Source of the DNA: Mimachlamys varia
Taxonomy: Eukaryota > Mollusca > Bivalvia > Pectinida > Pectinidae
Direction: 5' to 3'
Assembly: GCA_947623455.1 (NCBI GenBank)
Contig: OX392534.1
Span: 13,092,001 to 13,156,000, forward strand
DNA: 64,000 bases
Shown here: piece by piece, positions 12,909-23,469 of the stretch
Layout of the letters: each line of letters starts with the position of its first letter
Position numbering within the stretch: position 1 is the first letter of the stretch
Position numbers and translations under genes: made by a program
Notes under the pieces: model-generated
What the model saw: the letters and a program-made list of their open reading frames with translations, nothing else
Database searches by the model: none
What the model was told of the DNA's origin: nothing

Positions 12909-12914
12909 AATAAA
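12909..12914 (+). promoter_or_regulatory. Candidate poly(A) signal for SLC2A13
   Basis: AATAAA followed within 30 bases by 'gttttatgtctgttgctgtc', a T/GT-rich downstream element. It is the best candidate among several hexamers; inferred. Confidence 0.35.
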
Positions 12915-13132
12915 GCATCTAATTTGTTTTATGTCTGTTGCTGTCTTTCCTTTCGTAAAGGTTTTTAAGTTACTGTGGTATGTGGGAGACAACTCCTATA
13001 TTTGATTGAATAGTGCACCTAACCTGATCAAGTGGAAAAATACACATTGCCTTCTTTTTACAATAACTCATATTTGATCAACATTCATAAAGCTCAGCGT
13101 ACACTGTTATAACCAGGCACATTTTAAAATGA

Positions 13133-13651
13133 TTAATTCTTTTTTCTAGACCTCAGGCAGTACGTAGTTTCTACGTCATCTAATTTTACCATTCCAGAAT
13201 CAATATCAGATATTTCTTTCTCCACTTTTTCACCTCCTTGTTGAATTGGTTTGACAGAAAACTGTCGGTGCCACTGAGATCGAGAGAGTAATTCTTTTAG
13301 AGGTAGAGGCACTTCATTAATTGGTGGAGAATATTGTGTACCTTTATCACACGTTTCAATATTGACAGTTGAAGTAGACGCATCGCAGATACTCGTGATA
13401 ACAACACCATATTTTGCAGAAAGTTCTGAAGTTGCATTATCACTTATTTGATGCGAGATAAAGTCATCGGAGCATTGGGAATGCGATTCTTTTATTTTAT
13501 CCTCATGGTTAAGAGCCATTTGTTGAGTGCATTGAACGTCTGTAAGCGAGTCGAAGTGATCAAATTCGAAGTCATCACTACAGTCGGCTACCACTCTCGT
13601 CAACATATCGTTCATTGCATGCTTCACCTCTTCTTCGCTATGAAATAAAAT
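13133..13651 (-). CDS. REDIC1: REDIC1 terminal exon
   Basis: Acceptor 'tgttgtag', phase 0, stop TAA at 13135-13133. It encodes ILFHSEEEVKHAMNDML, acidic SDDFEFDHFDS repeats, CDKGTQYSPP, LSRSQWHRQFSVKP and the end CLRSRKKN. Confidence 0.85.
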   Translation of the reverse strand: MLFHSEEEVKHAMNDMLTRVVADCSDDFEFDHFDSLTDVQCTQQMALNHEDKIKESHSQCSDDFISHQISDNATSELSAKYGVVITSICDASTSTVNIETCDKGTQYSPPINEVPLPLKELLSRSQWHRQFSVKPIQQGGEKVEKEISDIDSGMVKLDDVETTYCLRSRKKN

Positions 13652-16600
13652 CTACAACAAAAAAACGCCACCAATATTAAAACCATGTTTGACCATTTTC
13701 GTTTTTAGCGAATTTCCGTGTAAAACCTGTGATACAGCCATTGCCTCCTAATGTTAACTTATCACTTTGATTGCTATGACAAAAGCATCAGTCATATGTC
13801 AGGTATTTTTCGCGAAAACCTTATATTCACTATATTAAAAAAAGATAAACCAATTTAAAATACTGAAAAATAGCACATACGTTTGTGACCGCCCTAGTAT
13901 CTAGATAGAAACATGCAACTTTGATTACGAAATCGAATTTTGCATCAATTAACTGTTGGTCTAGTCATAGAATAAACAAAGAATCACTTTGTTTTTTAGT
14001 ATTAGTATTGTTTTCTTATTTGCATATTTCCCCTCACTCATATATTGCACAAAATGTACCTTAATTTAATGAGTAAAAGAAATCTAGATTGTCATTTAAT
14101 CACCTTTATGATAATGTGTTTATATGTTATGTGTTTATAAAACCGCATTGAACCTCATAAGCACTTATTTTTCCCATCAAGAATATGATAAAAACTTTGC
14201 AAAATGTGTAACTATTTTATTTTTACACCGGCCAAATATAGGTAAGAATACGTACATGTACATCAGAAATAATATTATTCTCGGATAATTTAGTATATGC
14301 CGGATGTCATAAACGAAATATACAGACCTCCTCTTCTTTAATCAGACCTTTGCTTGATTCTGAAATACAACATAACGCACGTTGAAAAAGATAAAATATT
14401 CTGTACAAATGCTTTTTGAAAGAAAACTTTTTTTACTATAGATCAATAACTATCCCTCATAGTCAATAGGATAAGATGACTGTTTATCAAAATTATTTTA
14501 CCTTCCTGGTGTAGATTATCATATTCATCTGCTATATTCCATTTGTCCATTTTGTCCTGCTCCTCCAGTTCTTGCATCTGAACATGAAAGAAACGAAGAC
14601 TGCGAATGTGATTTAAGTGTTTTAATGCAATGTAATTTTGATAAATGGTCATAAGCCAATTCAAATCCGCCTCATGTTATCCCAAAGATGACGTAACACA
14701 CATATATGCTGCATCTTTTTAATTTAGTAACAGATACAGTATGCCGAAAAATGAATTAAAACTGCATCATACAGTTATCTCGTTCTGCTAGGACTCTTCA
14801 GTGATGTTAGGAGCCAAAGGGGCCAAAACTTACCTCGCACAGGATCTCCGTCATCAAATTCCCGTTCTTAAATGTTGTGCTACTGGATAGAGAAGGACAC
14901 AATAGTTATACATAAAAAACGGCAAACTACAACTCCCATTCAACCCAAAGGGAAGGATATCTTTATGTATGTTTCATAAACATGTTCTTGTAATATCTAA
15001 TAACAAAAATATGCATATTTATACATTTCCCCCCGATTATTGGACAAAAAATGAATTAAACTGCATCATACAGCTGTTTCGTCCTCCTAGGACTCTTCAG
15101 TGATGCTAGGGGCCAAAAAGTAGGCATCCAAAATTTCTAAACTAATGTAGAAGCAGAAGGTTCAGGTGCGTAAAACCCCTTTAATTTATGAGTTTAGAAG
15201 TAAAATTAAACTAGTTCTATGGTATACGTCGGCTAACGTTATTTTTTTGTTAGATAATGATGATAAACCAGATAAAGTACGTCGGTTTAATGTGTCGGTG
15301 TATTTGGTAAGATCGTTCCGTTGCTACAGATATCGCATATCAACCGCAAAATATAATATCTCTTCATGTTAAGCTTTCCTCCTAACGACTCATGTATAAA
15401 TTATGATTCCAAAAGCCCGTATATATTGCCTACATTGGAGCTTTATGTCAGATCGCTTTGTATGTGCATTTAAGTGAATATAAGGCATTACGATATTATT
15501 GTTTCATGTACATTAGATGCAGCAGCATTGATTCCATTTATTTCAAACTATTATTATTTCAATCTTCTCCTAAAAATTTGACAATCGTTTTGTATCTCGT
15601 TAAAATTGTATCATTGGAATGAACAGTCGTGTTTTCCATTCCTTCTATTAGCTGAGCACCAATGTAAAATTGGAGATACAACATGCTACGAATATATCAA
15701 ATGAGGACAAATTACTAATTTTATCTTTATATTAATTAATATAAAGACAGATTTCAATATCATTGCACAAATTTTACAGTAAAACTAATTTTTAAATTCA
15801 TTAGAAATAAATAACAGGTTATCAGAAGAAAAATTATATATATCGATTAGGACACAAAACAATAGATTTCTTCATCAAAAATACAAAAGGCCCATATCGT
15901 ATTCACTCTTGAATTTTGTCTACTTCTTCATCTTTTTCGGTTTGTAGGTCAAAAACCTGAAAGAGACAATACAAACAGTATCAATACACGGTTTAGTAAC
16001 AATACATTTAAATAACATAATTTATTTACGTCGATTACCACAGTGACATACATGTTATAACAGACACGTGGAACTGCTGTTGAAAAAGTATGCATTCTCT
16101 TTTAATGACAATATCTTGTGCTGATATCTTCCATGGAAAGACATCGACTTAACAGTTGTGTAACAATAGGAATATGGATAAAAGATTCTGGTGTAGAGGA
16201 ACTATAGTACTGAACTGGAAATAGCTACTAGAATATTTATAGTTAATTCAGCAACAGACGAAGATCTGAAGGATACTGATTGAACGTACCGGTAGTTTGT
16301 GTTAACGTCATTTGCATTTAGAATCTATGCAGACTTGACAGCTGTCATTTATGATAGTTGTATTTAAAAATGGAATTATATACCCTAAGAGAAGCTGATT
16401 CTTCAGGACAATCTTGCGTTTTGGTCGTTTCTGGAAAAGTCGCCATCTCAGATTCTGTTGTGAGTCGGATTTCAGCCCTAAAGACAGCATGCAAAATAGA
16501 CTACTAACTGATCAAAATGAACGTAAAATCATAAGGAGATAATATTTTCAATATATCTTGGTTGGAAGAACATATTTCAAGAATTTGCAAATTATTATCA

Positions 16601-19600
16601 AACATTTAGAAGTATTTCGTTGTGCATACCACAGTTCTTTGTTATCAACCATTATTTTGGGACTGTTTCTTCACAAATCAGTTTGTTTTGTGGATAAGCA
16701 CATTTTTTCGATAAGGGACATGCCGTAAAAAGTCAATTTTAATACAAAAGCATAATGCAATATTCTTCAATCGACAATAGATTCAAACATTAGCGTTCCT
16801 CAGTTAGAGGTGATCATAGCATTTGAACAGTTGTTGCAACCTGGGGGGGGGGGATATACTAGAATCATCCATATCTGCATTTTGTTATCTTATCTATTTG
16901 TACCGTATGGTTGTAAAATTATTATTATCGTATCATTGAAAAACGACTGAATCTTCACGATTTTCTTATTGGGACTTTTTCACGGGTATAAAATTTCACG
17001 CTCTGCCAGTTTTATTTGTTCTCTCGTAGTAATATGTCCTAACATGGTATTATATTTCACGGGTATTTAATTTCGCGGAATTGCATTTGACCGCGAATAT
17101 AGCGATTTTAAATCCCCTGCCAAAAAAAGCAACTATGCAGTAAGCAAAATAAATTTCCTTAAAGGGAACTTCATTCACACAAAAACCAACCTTTCAGTCG
17201 TAATCTCTCTAAAACCATGGAGAGTTGTCGTAAATGATGATTCTTGGCTTCCAACTAGGATCAGCTCCGGCGATTTATCGTGCGCGTTTTGGTAAGCAGA
17301 TTGCGACTGTATCCTTGGCGTGAATGTATATAATGGTGTTTGGAAACGTGCTTCGGTCAAATGTGTGGTCGGTTTTTGTTCTTTATCCCGATCTTTGACT
17401 AAAGCTGCTTCTTCTTGTGTTACAACATTGCTGTCGGTTAGAGAAATTGCACTGTCAGAGAAACTTGTCTTGATTGGTGTTTGAAATATGTCGCCCAAGT
17501 GCGTTTCGCTTGTAAGTGGCGTTTGCATGAAATCCTCTCCTTGAAAAAAGCGAGATCTTCGTTCAACATTTTTTGGTTTTTCAGCATGACTAAAATCAGA
17601 GAGTTCAACATTTCTACTTAAATGACACGGTCCCAAATTTTGTAATGGGTTTTCGTCTAACTGGTATTTCCTTATCGGCGTCATTTGGAAGTCCTCTGTA
17701 ATGAACAAATTCATTCCAGCTGAATTGATAGGTGTTGATTTAGAAACAAACGGTATGGCTTGTGAAGGTCTATGTGTACCTTTCTGCAGTAATGATTTGT
17801 TTTGGTCCTGTTCTATATTTTTCTCAAACAAATCTTCAGAGAAATCGTGATGAGGAATGCTGCGATAACTTTGACTATATGGTTCAAATGTGCTTTTGTG
17901 TTTTTTCTTAGGCAGGGTAGAGTGTTTGAACATTTCATCGGTTAATTTCCTGTTCCATCCTTTTCCTTTGTAGCCAGTCAGCTCTACTTCGCTAGTAGGT
18001 GTGTACGTCCTGCTAGGAATGTCTGGTATCTTCAAATAAAAATGTTGAAAAATATCTTGCCAACAAAGCATATAAAGCCATGGATTTTTCATAAGAAATT
18101 AAAGTTTTAAAAGGCTTAACATTTTAAAAATGAGAGAATACCGAAGCGTCAACAAATCCATAATCCGAATTTAAAACCGATGAAGCTTACTCTTCCGGAA
18201 CACCTGGTCTTATTCTCTTGTACTTTTGCAAGGGTCTCCATGTAAATCTTTCCTTTGTTCAAATTTTGCCCCTGGTTTAATCGATTTTGAGTTTGGATTA
18301 TGATTATGTTGACGCTTCGGTATTCTCTTATTTTATTTCTAAAATGAGACTATAGATCAGGTAAACATGTGAACTTAAATAAAACAACTACTTATTGTAA
18401 TAGAGGAAGATTACAGCAGACCCCCCCCCCCCCCCCCTAAAAAAAGCTATATTTGCACTGCAAAAATACACTAATAAATTTTGAGAATATTTTTTTAAAT
18501 ACTTAATTGAAAACAATAGAGGTCATCATCGTTGACCGATCGGATCAGAAAATCGAAGAAGATAATATTTACCTTAAATTGATTTTGACTGTTCGTTAGT
18601 TGTGTTGTCTGTAAATTGTGATTATCATCGTAGTTCGAGTTTGGCGTTGAGTATTTCTGACTGGATTTGGGGTAAAAGTAATCGTCATCAAATGGCGACC
18701 TGTCGACTTTTCTTGCTACTCTGTAAATACAACAGATTAAAAACAATTATCAGAAATTGTCTTAAAAACGAAATAATTCTTAGTGAAAATTAGACTAAAT
18801 CATTTCTAATCTAGAAATTTTATTCTTTTATATTAAATTAACTACTGTAGTATTTTCAAGAGAAGAGTAAGAATTGAATCTCGGTTGCAAGTAAGGTAGC
18901 GGTGGCCGTTTTTTTTTTTTTTTTTAATTCAAATAATGCATTATACACACTGTTTGTGATGACTTGCTTCCAAAAGTTGCAGCTTTGAGGGGTTCTTTAT
19001 CGGCGAAGTTGGTCCTAAGTCAATATTGCCAGGGATTAAAGAGCTTTTGGACCTAAACCTGTCAAGATCAAGCATCTTCAGAGGTCGGCTTGGCTGTTGA
19101 ACTAAAAGTATACATGTATAAACATAAATGAAAAGTGAAGTATTGGCGCTGTAGCTAATGGCCTATTTCTTCAGTGCCCCTTCTATTGTCAGGTATTAAT
19201 ATTTTTTATACACAAATGCGTATTTTATGATGATAAAACATTTCAAATTATCTGCTCCAAAAGCATCAAACCACGCTTGTATTTTTAATTATATGACAAG
19301 ATAGAAATAAGGCTTTTATGCAGTGAAAAATGTCGATGACTATAAGTGTTTTCAGTTGACATACAGACAAACCTTTTATTTCATGTCAAATTCATAAGTT
19401 TAAAAAGTATATCAAAAAAAGAATATTTTAAAAACGTTTACTTACATTTAAATGTATCAGAATGCATATTTGAGACAATATTAATCGCTTTTAAATCTTC
19501 ACTATGCTTTCTGCAGGTTGAAGGCACTTTGTGCCGGCTTCCAGTCTTCGCATTAAATTTCTTTCTTTCAAAAAATTCCTAAAACAAAATATTTGATATA

Positions 19601-22600
19601 TTTGTATATACGGTGATAGACACAAATAAGTCGTAGTGCAATTCCAAAACAAAACATGCTCTGAGTTTAAATATATGTATGATTATCGTAATGTATAACA
19701 TTACGCAGTAAATGTATTTATCACATATCTTACTCGTTCATTCATATGACATGTCATATGTCATACAAATGGTAGGCTCCTATTGCTTATATATATAATT
19801 ACACTGTGGTGACGTCACAAATTAATGTCGTTTTATGACGTCATATGATTGTCAAAGTAGAAACCTGCCTTTCTTATAAGAAAAACAATCAAACCAAACC
19901 AAACCAAACTTGATAAGTCTGTCGAAGGCTGCAAACAGTTTCCAGTGTCTCTCTTTGTACTTGACTATATGTGATGCTTGGTTGGCATTGCAACCAACCA
20001 TAAACATTTTACTCGATTATCATATCGGTAGGAAACGTGTGAAATGACAGAGGCTAGCAGCGATAAATCTACGTAAGCATCCTACATCCTGTACTCATGG
20101 AATTTTAACATTATTTGACCAATTGTTTTGGCAGTACAAATGAAAGGGACTTATGAAAAATAATTGTAGATTGATGATCACTGGGCTAGTGATGTTATAT
20201 ATTTTCATACTCGGTGTTCGAAGAAAGACAACTCGATTACACTAAAAAGAAAATATCCATGCACGCCGTTGGCCAGCATAGTACAGTGTACTACTACTAA
20301 AAGCTGTGTCTGTGAATTCGTTTTGGTTTGGTTTTTAATACGGAAATCGAGATGATAAATCCGTTGTACAATAGCAGTAAAAGTTCCTCTGTCTGGGTCA
20401 GACAAGTAAAAGTATTGAAGTGTGGCCGCCTTGTGCGTGTGACAGAAATCATAAAATTATGAAAGGACTCATAGAAATTCTGGAAATGCTTCAATTTAAC
20501 ATTGTGGGACCCATCGTTTTCGGCAATTTGTACAAAAAGGACCCATGAAAATAGGTTGTAAATTGACCGCTGCACATGGCAAAACAATCGGGTTCTTGTA
20601 TTTTGGGAATTGCTGATGGTATAATATATTTTGGTAGACTACTGTAGCCAAGCAAAAACATACTGTTTTAGAATGTTTCTATGCAAATCAACGTGCCCAA
20701 AATGTTAATTCCCCCCATTCGCTGTCGTACTGAATGAAATCACATGTTTTTTATGTAATATTCGGTATCAAACGAATATCTGGCACACGTTTGCGATATT
20801 AGGCCTATAGTTTGTAGCATTCAAACATTTACGTGCCTTTATCGCCCACATAGGCGTAAGTCAAGCAAGTCCCTTTTGGCAAAAAACGAATCGTGAAACT
20901 AACTATTACTGACTTAAGGATATAGATAGGGGGTACAGTCTCTTCAGATGTTTTGCTTAATAATTTGGATATACATTTAATCACATACATGTATCATATA
21001 TCATTGGAAAGGTTATTAAATTTTCTATAACGTGAACATATAATTATAGTGTTAAATTAATTCATAATTGCATAATAGTATATAATATAAAAAATTACGG
21101 ACACTTTTGAATTTGGATCTTCTTTCACATTTTCTTACAAAAACTGACAATACTTTTCCTATTGATGGACAGAAAGGTCATCTACAAAAACGTGCCTCAG
21201 ATTTTTCCTATATGTTCTAGAATTGAAGTAATTTCGGTTTTATGGTCTCTGGGTGGGATTTTCATGCCCAAATTCACTTAATTGGTTATAAATCTTGTTG
21301 TAGCTAAATTCTTCAGAAACTGAGGCACATTTTTGTTGACAAGGTCATTCCCAACAATCCTGCAAAGTTTGGAAGAAATCGGTCCACAGATGCCAAAGTT
21401 ATGGCTGTTTGAAGTTGACAACTTGTTGAATTTATGAAAGTGCTCTAAAGACCATTTCCACTCTTTGAAATCGGATATCTCTGGTTTAACACTTATCTGA
21501 CCGATTCTGCCTACCAAACCATTAATCATGACTAGACATGTATCCATCAAGCTGTCCTCCGAAAAAACGGAGCATGCATTGGTTCAAATAACTGAGAAAT
21601 TAATGAATATTAAAATATTTCTCAGTATAAATGCCCCTTTCCCGCGAAATGTCAGACTGGACATAGGATAAGCTCCTCCCATGTAATGAAGGGGTCATTA
21701 GAAACGCTCCGGCCCCTCTCTTATAGTATGTATTACATCAAAGACTGACCATGACTTAATGGATTATAGCAGCATGATTACGCAGCACTTCACACCACCA
21801 TAGCACAGGGCTAATGACTTTTTAACTGACCACGCCACTGTGTGATGTATCTGTTTATGGTGTAAACAGTACCACGTGTTGATCTGTATGAGCGTGTTCA
21901 ATGTTAAATCACGTTAATTGACACATTTGGGAACATAATTTTGAAAATTACTTTTTGTTATATGATGTAGTATGTTTATAAGTAATCAATTTTGCAAAAA
22001 ACAAAAAATCAAAAAAAAAATTGTGTTACCCCCTATAGATCTATATCCTTAAGCTTCATATACCCATACATTATTGTATAGATCTTTCTAGTTTTGAAAT
22101 TGTATACGAGGCCGACACTAATGTTAAGTCTCCGTTGGCGTAACAGTACCGTATACGTCTAGAGCTTTGTCAAAAATGGGCAAAACATGTACGTTGCGTC
22201 TAGGTTCCTGCAGTAACAAGCTTACGCTAATTCAGGGGCGTAGCTGCCATGTCATCACATTTAAACATGTGCTTACCCATCATTTTCCAAAATATGTGTA
22301 ATTTCACGATTCGACAAATATTCTTAACACTCACACTGATATTTTTACTCTTTTTAATCGACTCGTCAGATTAACAGACCAGGCTGCAGGAAGTTTTTTA
22401 GTTTTAAATGTCATGTTGGGTTTTATTATGCCTCACTTTCATTAGAAATGTTACTGTTCGTGTTAAGAAGTAACTCCTTTGACTCAAACGTGAAGTTTCA
22501 CTGGTATTTTTAAACATGATTTTTTTTCTGTTAAAAATCAATAAAAAGCAAAATTAATAGTATAGTTTTCTGTTATTGAATAATCATGCTGTTTGTTTCG

Positions 22601-23318
22601 GTATAATAAAACGTTTATGGCCCTTAGTGTCGGAATATATCCAGAATAATGACCCTTGTCAGGATTATTTAAGGACGAGACTGCTGTATGATGCTGTTTA
22701 ATTCATATTTTCGGCATACCTAGAAAGACGTGTTCTGTACTAAGGAACACAGGTGGCTTTTATGTCTCTGTTAGTTATTACTTAGGCCTACTTACGGGTA
22801 GGCCTAAATGATTTAGAAACGTGTGGATATTGATTTTGTTTTCCAGACATCATATATTAATATTAATTATTAATGATCTGTAGCCCTTATGAAATAAATG
22901 ATACTACCAAATGGCACCATTTGATGTCACTGGCGCCAGCGGCGCTAGTAGTCCAAGCACATTAAAATACCTCCAGCTACACCCCTGGCTATAAAGAGTG
23001 CGAAATGTCACCTAGGCCTATGCTACTTGACTACCTTTATACATACCGCACCTACATGTAGGCCTATGTTGGCATAGTTGCGGTTTTGTGGCCTAAGCTA
23101 TGTTTGAGAGTGGAACGGTTACCGCAGGTGGTTAGCCTCATCTGTCGTGTGTTGACAAACGAGTCTTGTACATTTCCATTTCTCAGTGGAAATTTAACTA
23201 AACATAGGCAATAGACTACATGTGCAAAGTAAGTGGTGTTTCGGTGTGATATTACCTTCTGTATTTTTCTCTCATTTGAAAATCGCAGTCGATTCCTCGC
23301 TCCGCCAACCCAGTTCAT
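13133..23318 (-). CDS. REDIC1: REDIC1 (C12orf40) meiotic crossover-intermediate regulator, complete 11-exon model
   Basis: Exons in transcript order: 23318-23256, 19578-19446, 19101-18951, 18720-18573, 18029-17191, 16477-16384, 15956-15907, 14882-14834, 14577-14502, 14359-14328, 13651-13133 (stop TAA). All phases join, total 2154 bases, 717 aa; human C12orf40 is about 650 aa. Identification rests on the N-terminus: MNWVGGARNRL (vertebrate MNWVGGSRSR), EFFERKKF (EYFEKHRL) and SPIKNPSKLQLL (SPVKNSAVSLDLL), plus position between SLC2A13 and ABCD. The rest is low-complexity, Ser/Thr/Gln-rich and probably disordered, with repeated 'QTPL/QTPI' and 'MTPI' motifs in the 839-base exon and an acidic stretch before the end. 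The C-terminus has CDKGTQYSP, which resembles a dynein-light-chain TQ motif (inference). Family role: stabilises meiotic recombination intermediates for class I crossovers. Small middle exons (32-94 bases) are the least certain part. Confidence 0.82.
14328..14359 (-). CDS. REDIC1: REDIC1 exon 10 (32-base micro-exon)
   Basis: Acceptor 'gtatttcag', donor GAG|GTCTGT. It encodes ESSKGLIKEEE and links exons 9 and 11 in phase. Confidence 0.62.
14502..14577 (-). CDS. REDIC1: REDIC1 exon 9
   Basis: Acceptor 'catgttcag', donor G|GTAAAA. Only one frame is open: MQELEEQDKMDKWNIADEY and DNLHQE, a charged helix. Confidence 0.72.
14728..14832 (-). repeat. Dispersed repeat R2, copy 1
   Basis: Inverse copy of the repeat at 37668-37856 ('gcatcatacag ... 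aggactcttcagtgatg ... ggccaaa'). It directly abuts the exon 8 donor of REDIC1. Confidence 0.75.
14834..14882 (-). CDS. REDIC1: REDIC1 exon 8 (micro-exon)
   Basis: Acceptor 'ctatccag', perfect donor GAG|GTAAGT. It encodes DSTTFKNGNLMTEILCE in the phase needed on both sides. A dispersed repeat abuts the donor. Confidence 0.65.
15040..15180 (-). repeat. Dispersed repeat R2, copy 2
   Basis: It shares 'ctgcatcatacagctgtttc', 'gtcctcctaggactcttcag' and 'tctaaactaatgtagaagca' with the 37.7 kb copy, in inverse orientation. It lies in a REDIC1 intron. Confidence 0.8.
15907..15956 (-). CDS. REDIC1: REDIC1 exon 7
   Basis: Acceptor 'tctttcag', donor GA|GTGAAT. It encodes VFDLQTEKDEEVDKIQ. If the donor is skipped the frame ends at once (E, stop), giving a possible shorter isoform. 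Confidence 0.65.
16384..16477 (-). CDS. REDIC1: REDIC1 exon 6
   Basis: Acceptor 'tctttag', donor AGG|GTATAT. In the phase set by exon 5 it reads AEIRLTTESEMATFPETTK, then TQDCPEESASLR, open throughout. Another frame is also open, so transcripts should decide. Confidence 0.7.
16843..16852. repeat. Poly(G) tract
   Basis: About ten G in a row in a REDIC1 intron; length may be unreliable. Confidence 0.7.
17191..18029 (-). CDS. REDIC1: REDIC1 exon 5 (large central exon)
   Basis: Acceptor 'tttgaag', donor AG|GTTGGT, 839 bases. It encodes IPDIPSRTYTPTSEVELTG and a Ser/Thr/Gln-rich stretch with repeated short motifs (DFQMTPI, DFMQTPL, IFQTPI, RFQTPLYTFTP), possibly phosphorylation or docking sites. 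Confidence 0.85.
18130..18336. mobile_element. Fold-back form of repeat R1 (terminal inverted repeats)
   Basis: 'gagaataccgaagcgtcaac' at the left is inverted at the right as 'gttgacgcttcggtattctc'. The inside carries the 'cttccggaacacctggtctt' core in reverse. Among the R1 copies only this one shows both ends, so it defines the family's termini. Confidence 0.8.
18421..18436. repeat. Poly(C) tract
   Basis: About 16 C followed by A/T-rich sequence, in a REDIC1 intron. Confidence 0.8.
18573..18720 (-). CDS. REDIC1: REDIC1 exon 4
   Basis: Acceptor 'atttacag', donor AAG|GTAAAT. It encodes VARKVDRSPFDDDYFYPKSS and an Asn/Gln-rich run. Confidence 0.8.
18951..19101 (-). CDS. REDIC1: REDIC1 exon 3 (SPIKNP motif)
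   Basis: Acceptor 'acttttag', donor 'gtgtgt'. It encodes QQPSRPLKMLDLDRFRS, then LGPTSPIKNPSKLQLLEAS, which aligns with the vertebrate SPVKN block. Confidence 0.8.
19446..19578 (-). CDS. REDIC1: REDIC1 exon 2
   Basis: Acceptor 'tttgttttag', donor T|GTAAGT. It starts EFFERKKFNAKTGSRHK, continuing the basic N-terminal helix of exon 1 in phase 0. Confidence 0.82.
20436..20578. repeat. Dispersed repeat R3, copy 1
   Basis: 'gaaaggactcatagaaattc', 'attgtgggacccatcg' and 'gacccatgaaaatag' recur at 31283-31415. A more diverged relative may lie at 20112-20185. Confidence 0.8.
20914..22052. mobile_element. 1.14 kb non-autonomous DNA transposon with TTAA ends
   Basis: Left end TTAAGGATATAGATAGGGGG and right end (inverse) CTTAAGGATATAGATCTATA + GGGGG are terminal inverted repeats with TTAA at both borders (20914, 22049). 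Inner inverted pieces exist: 'acaaaaacgtgcctcag' near 21187 and 'ctgaggcacatttttgt' near 21319. A 90-codon minus-strand open frame (21550-21278) resembles nothing I know. TTAA targets suit piggyBac or Kolobok families. Confidence 0.75.
22680..22724 (+). repeat. Dispersed repeat R2 fragment
   Basis: 'ctgctgtatgatgctgttta' followed by 'ttcggcatacc' matches the 3' end of R2 (37786-37833). Confidence 0.6.
23256..23318 (-). CDS. REDIC1: REDIC1 exon 1 (start codon)
   Basis: ATG at 23318 (minus) gives MNWVGGARNRLRFSNERK and IQK; donor AAG|GTAATA. A MIAA extension is possible from an in-frame upstream ATG at 23333, but the homologous family start is MNWVGG. A 3.7 kb intron follows. Confidence 0.85.
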
Positions 23319-23469
23319 ATTTGCCGCTATCACACTTTTTATGCAGTTGATGCAGACGACGGAAGTCGGTCAAAGGTCCTAACCTCGTTCTGATAAGAAA
23401 TCCAACATGGACGGAAGTGTTACGGAGTCGAGAAGGAGACACTGTGTATTTATGATGTGTGGCGTTTAA
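23319..23469. promoter_or_regulatory. Divergent REDIC1 / ABCD promoter and 5' UTRs
   Basis: Only 151 bases separate the REDIC1 ATG (minus, 23318) from the ABCD ATG (plus, 23470), so both genes must start from one compact head-to-head promoter. No TATA box is placed suitably. Two ACGGAAGT motifs (near 23357 and 23411) fit ETS/GABP-type sites common in bidirectional promoters. Start sites are not determinable here. Confidence 0.7.
23407..23469 (+). other. Upstream ORF in ABCD 5' leader
   Basis: ATG at 23407 opens a 20-codon frame (MDGSVTESRRRHCVFM...) whose TAA at 23467-23469 touches the main ATG at 23470 (TAAATG). If transcription starts upstream, this could tune ABCD translation by reinitiation. 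Confidence 0.5.

Larger units (their letters stand above)
10149..12930 (+). other. SLC2A13 3' UTR / tail-to-tail spacer
   Basis: AT-rich sequence without coding signal. The best + strand polyadenylation signal is AATAAA at 12909-12914, followed by a GT-rich tract. Weaker AATAAA hexamers occur near 11091, 11987 and 12361. Where the transcript ends is not shown by sequence alone. Confidence 0.4.
19579..23255 (-). other. REDIC1 intron 1
   Basis: This 3.7 kb intron holds a dispersed repeat (R3, 20436-20578), a 1.14 kb TTAA-flanked DNA transposon (20914-22052) and an R2 fragment (22680-22724). No exon-like segment was found in between. Confidence 0.65.

Noticed and set aside
23064..23255. Rest of the 89-codon minus frame after MNWVGG...IQK
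   Set aside because: The true exon ends at the AAG|GTAATA donor (23256); the read-through is intron.
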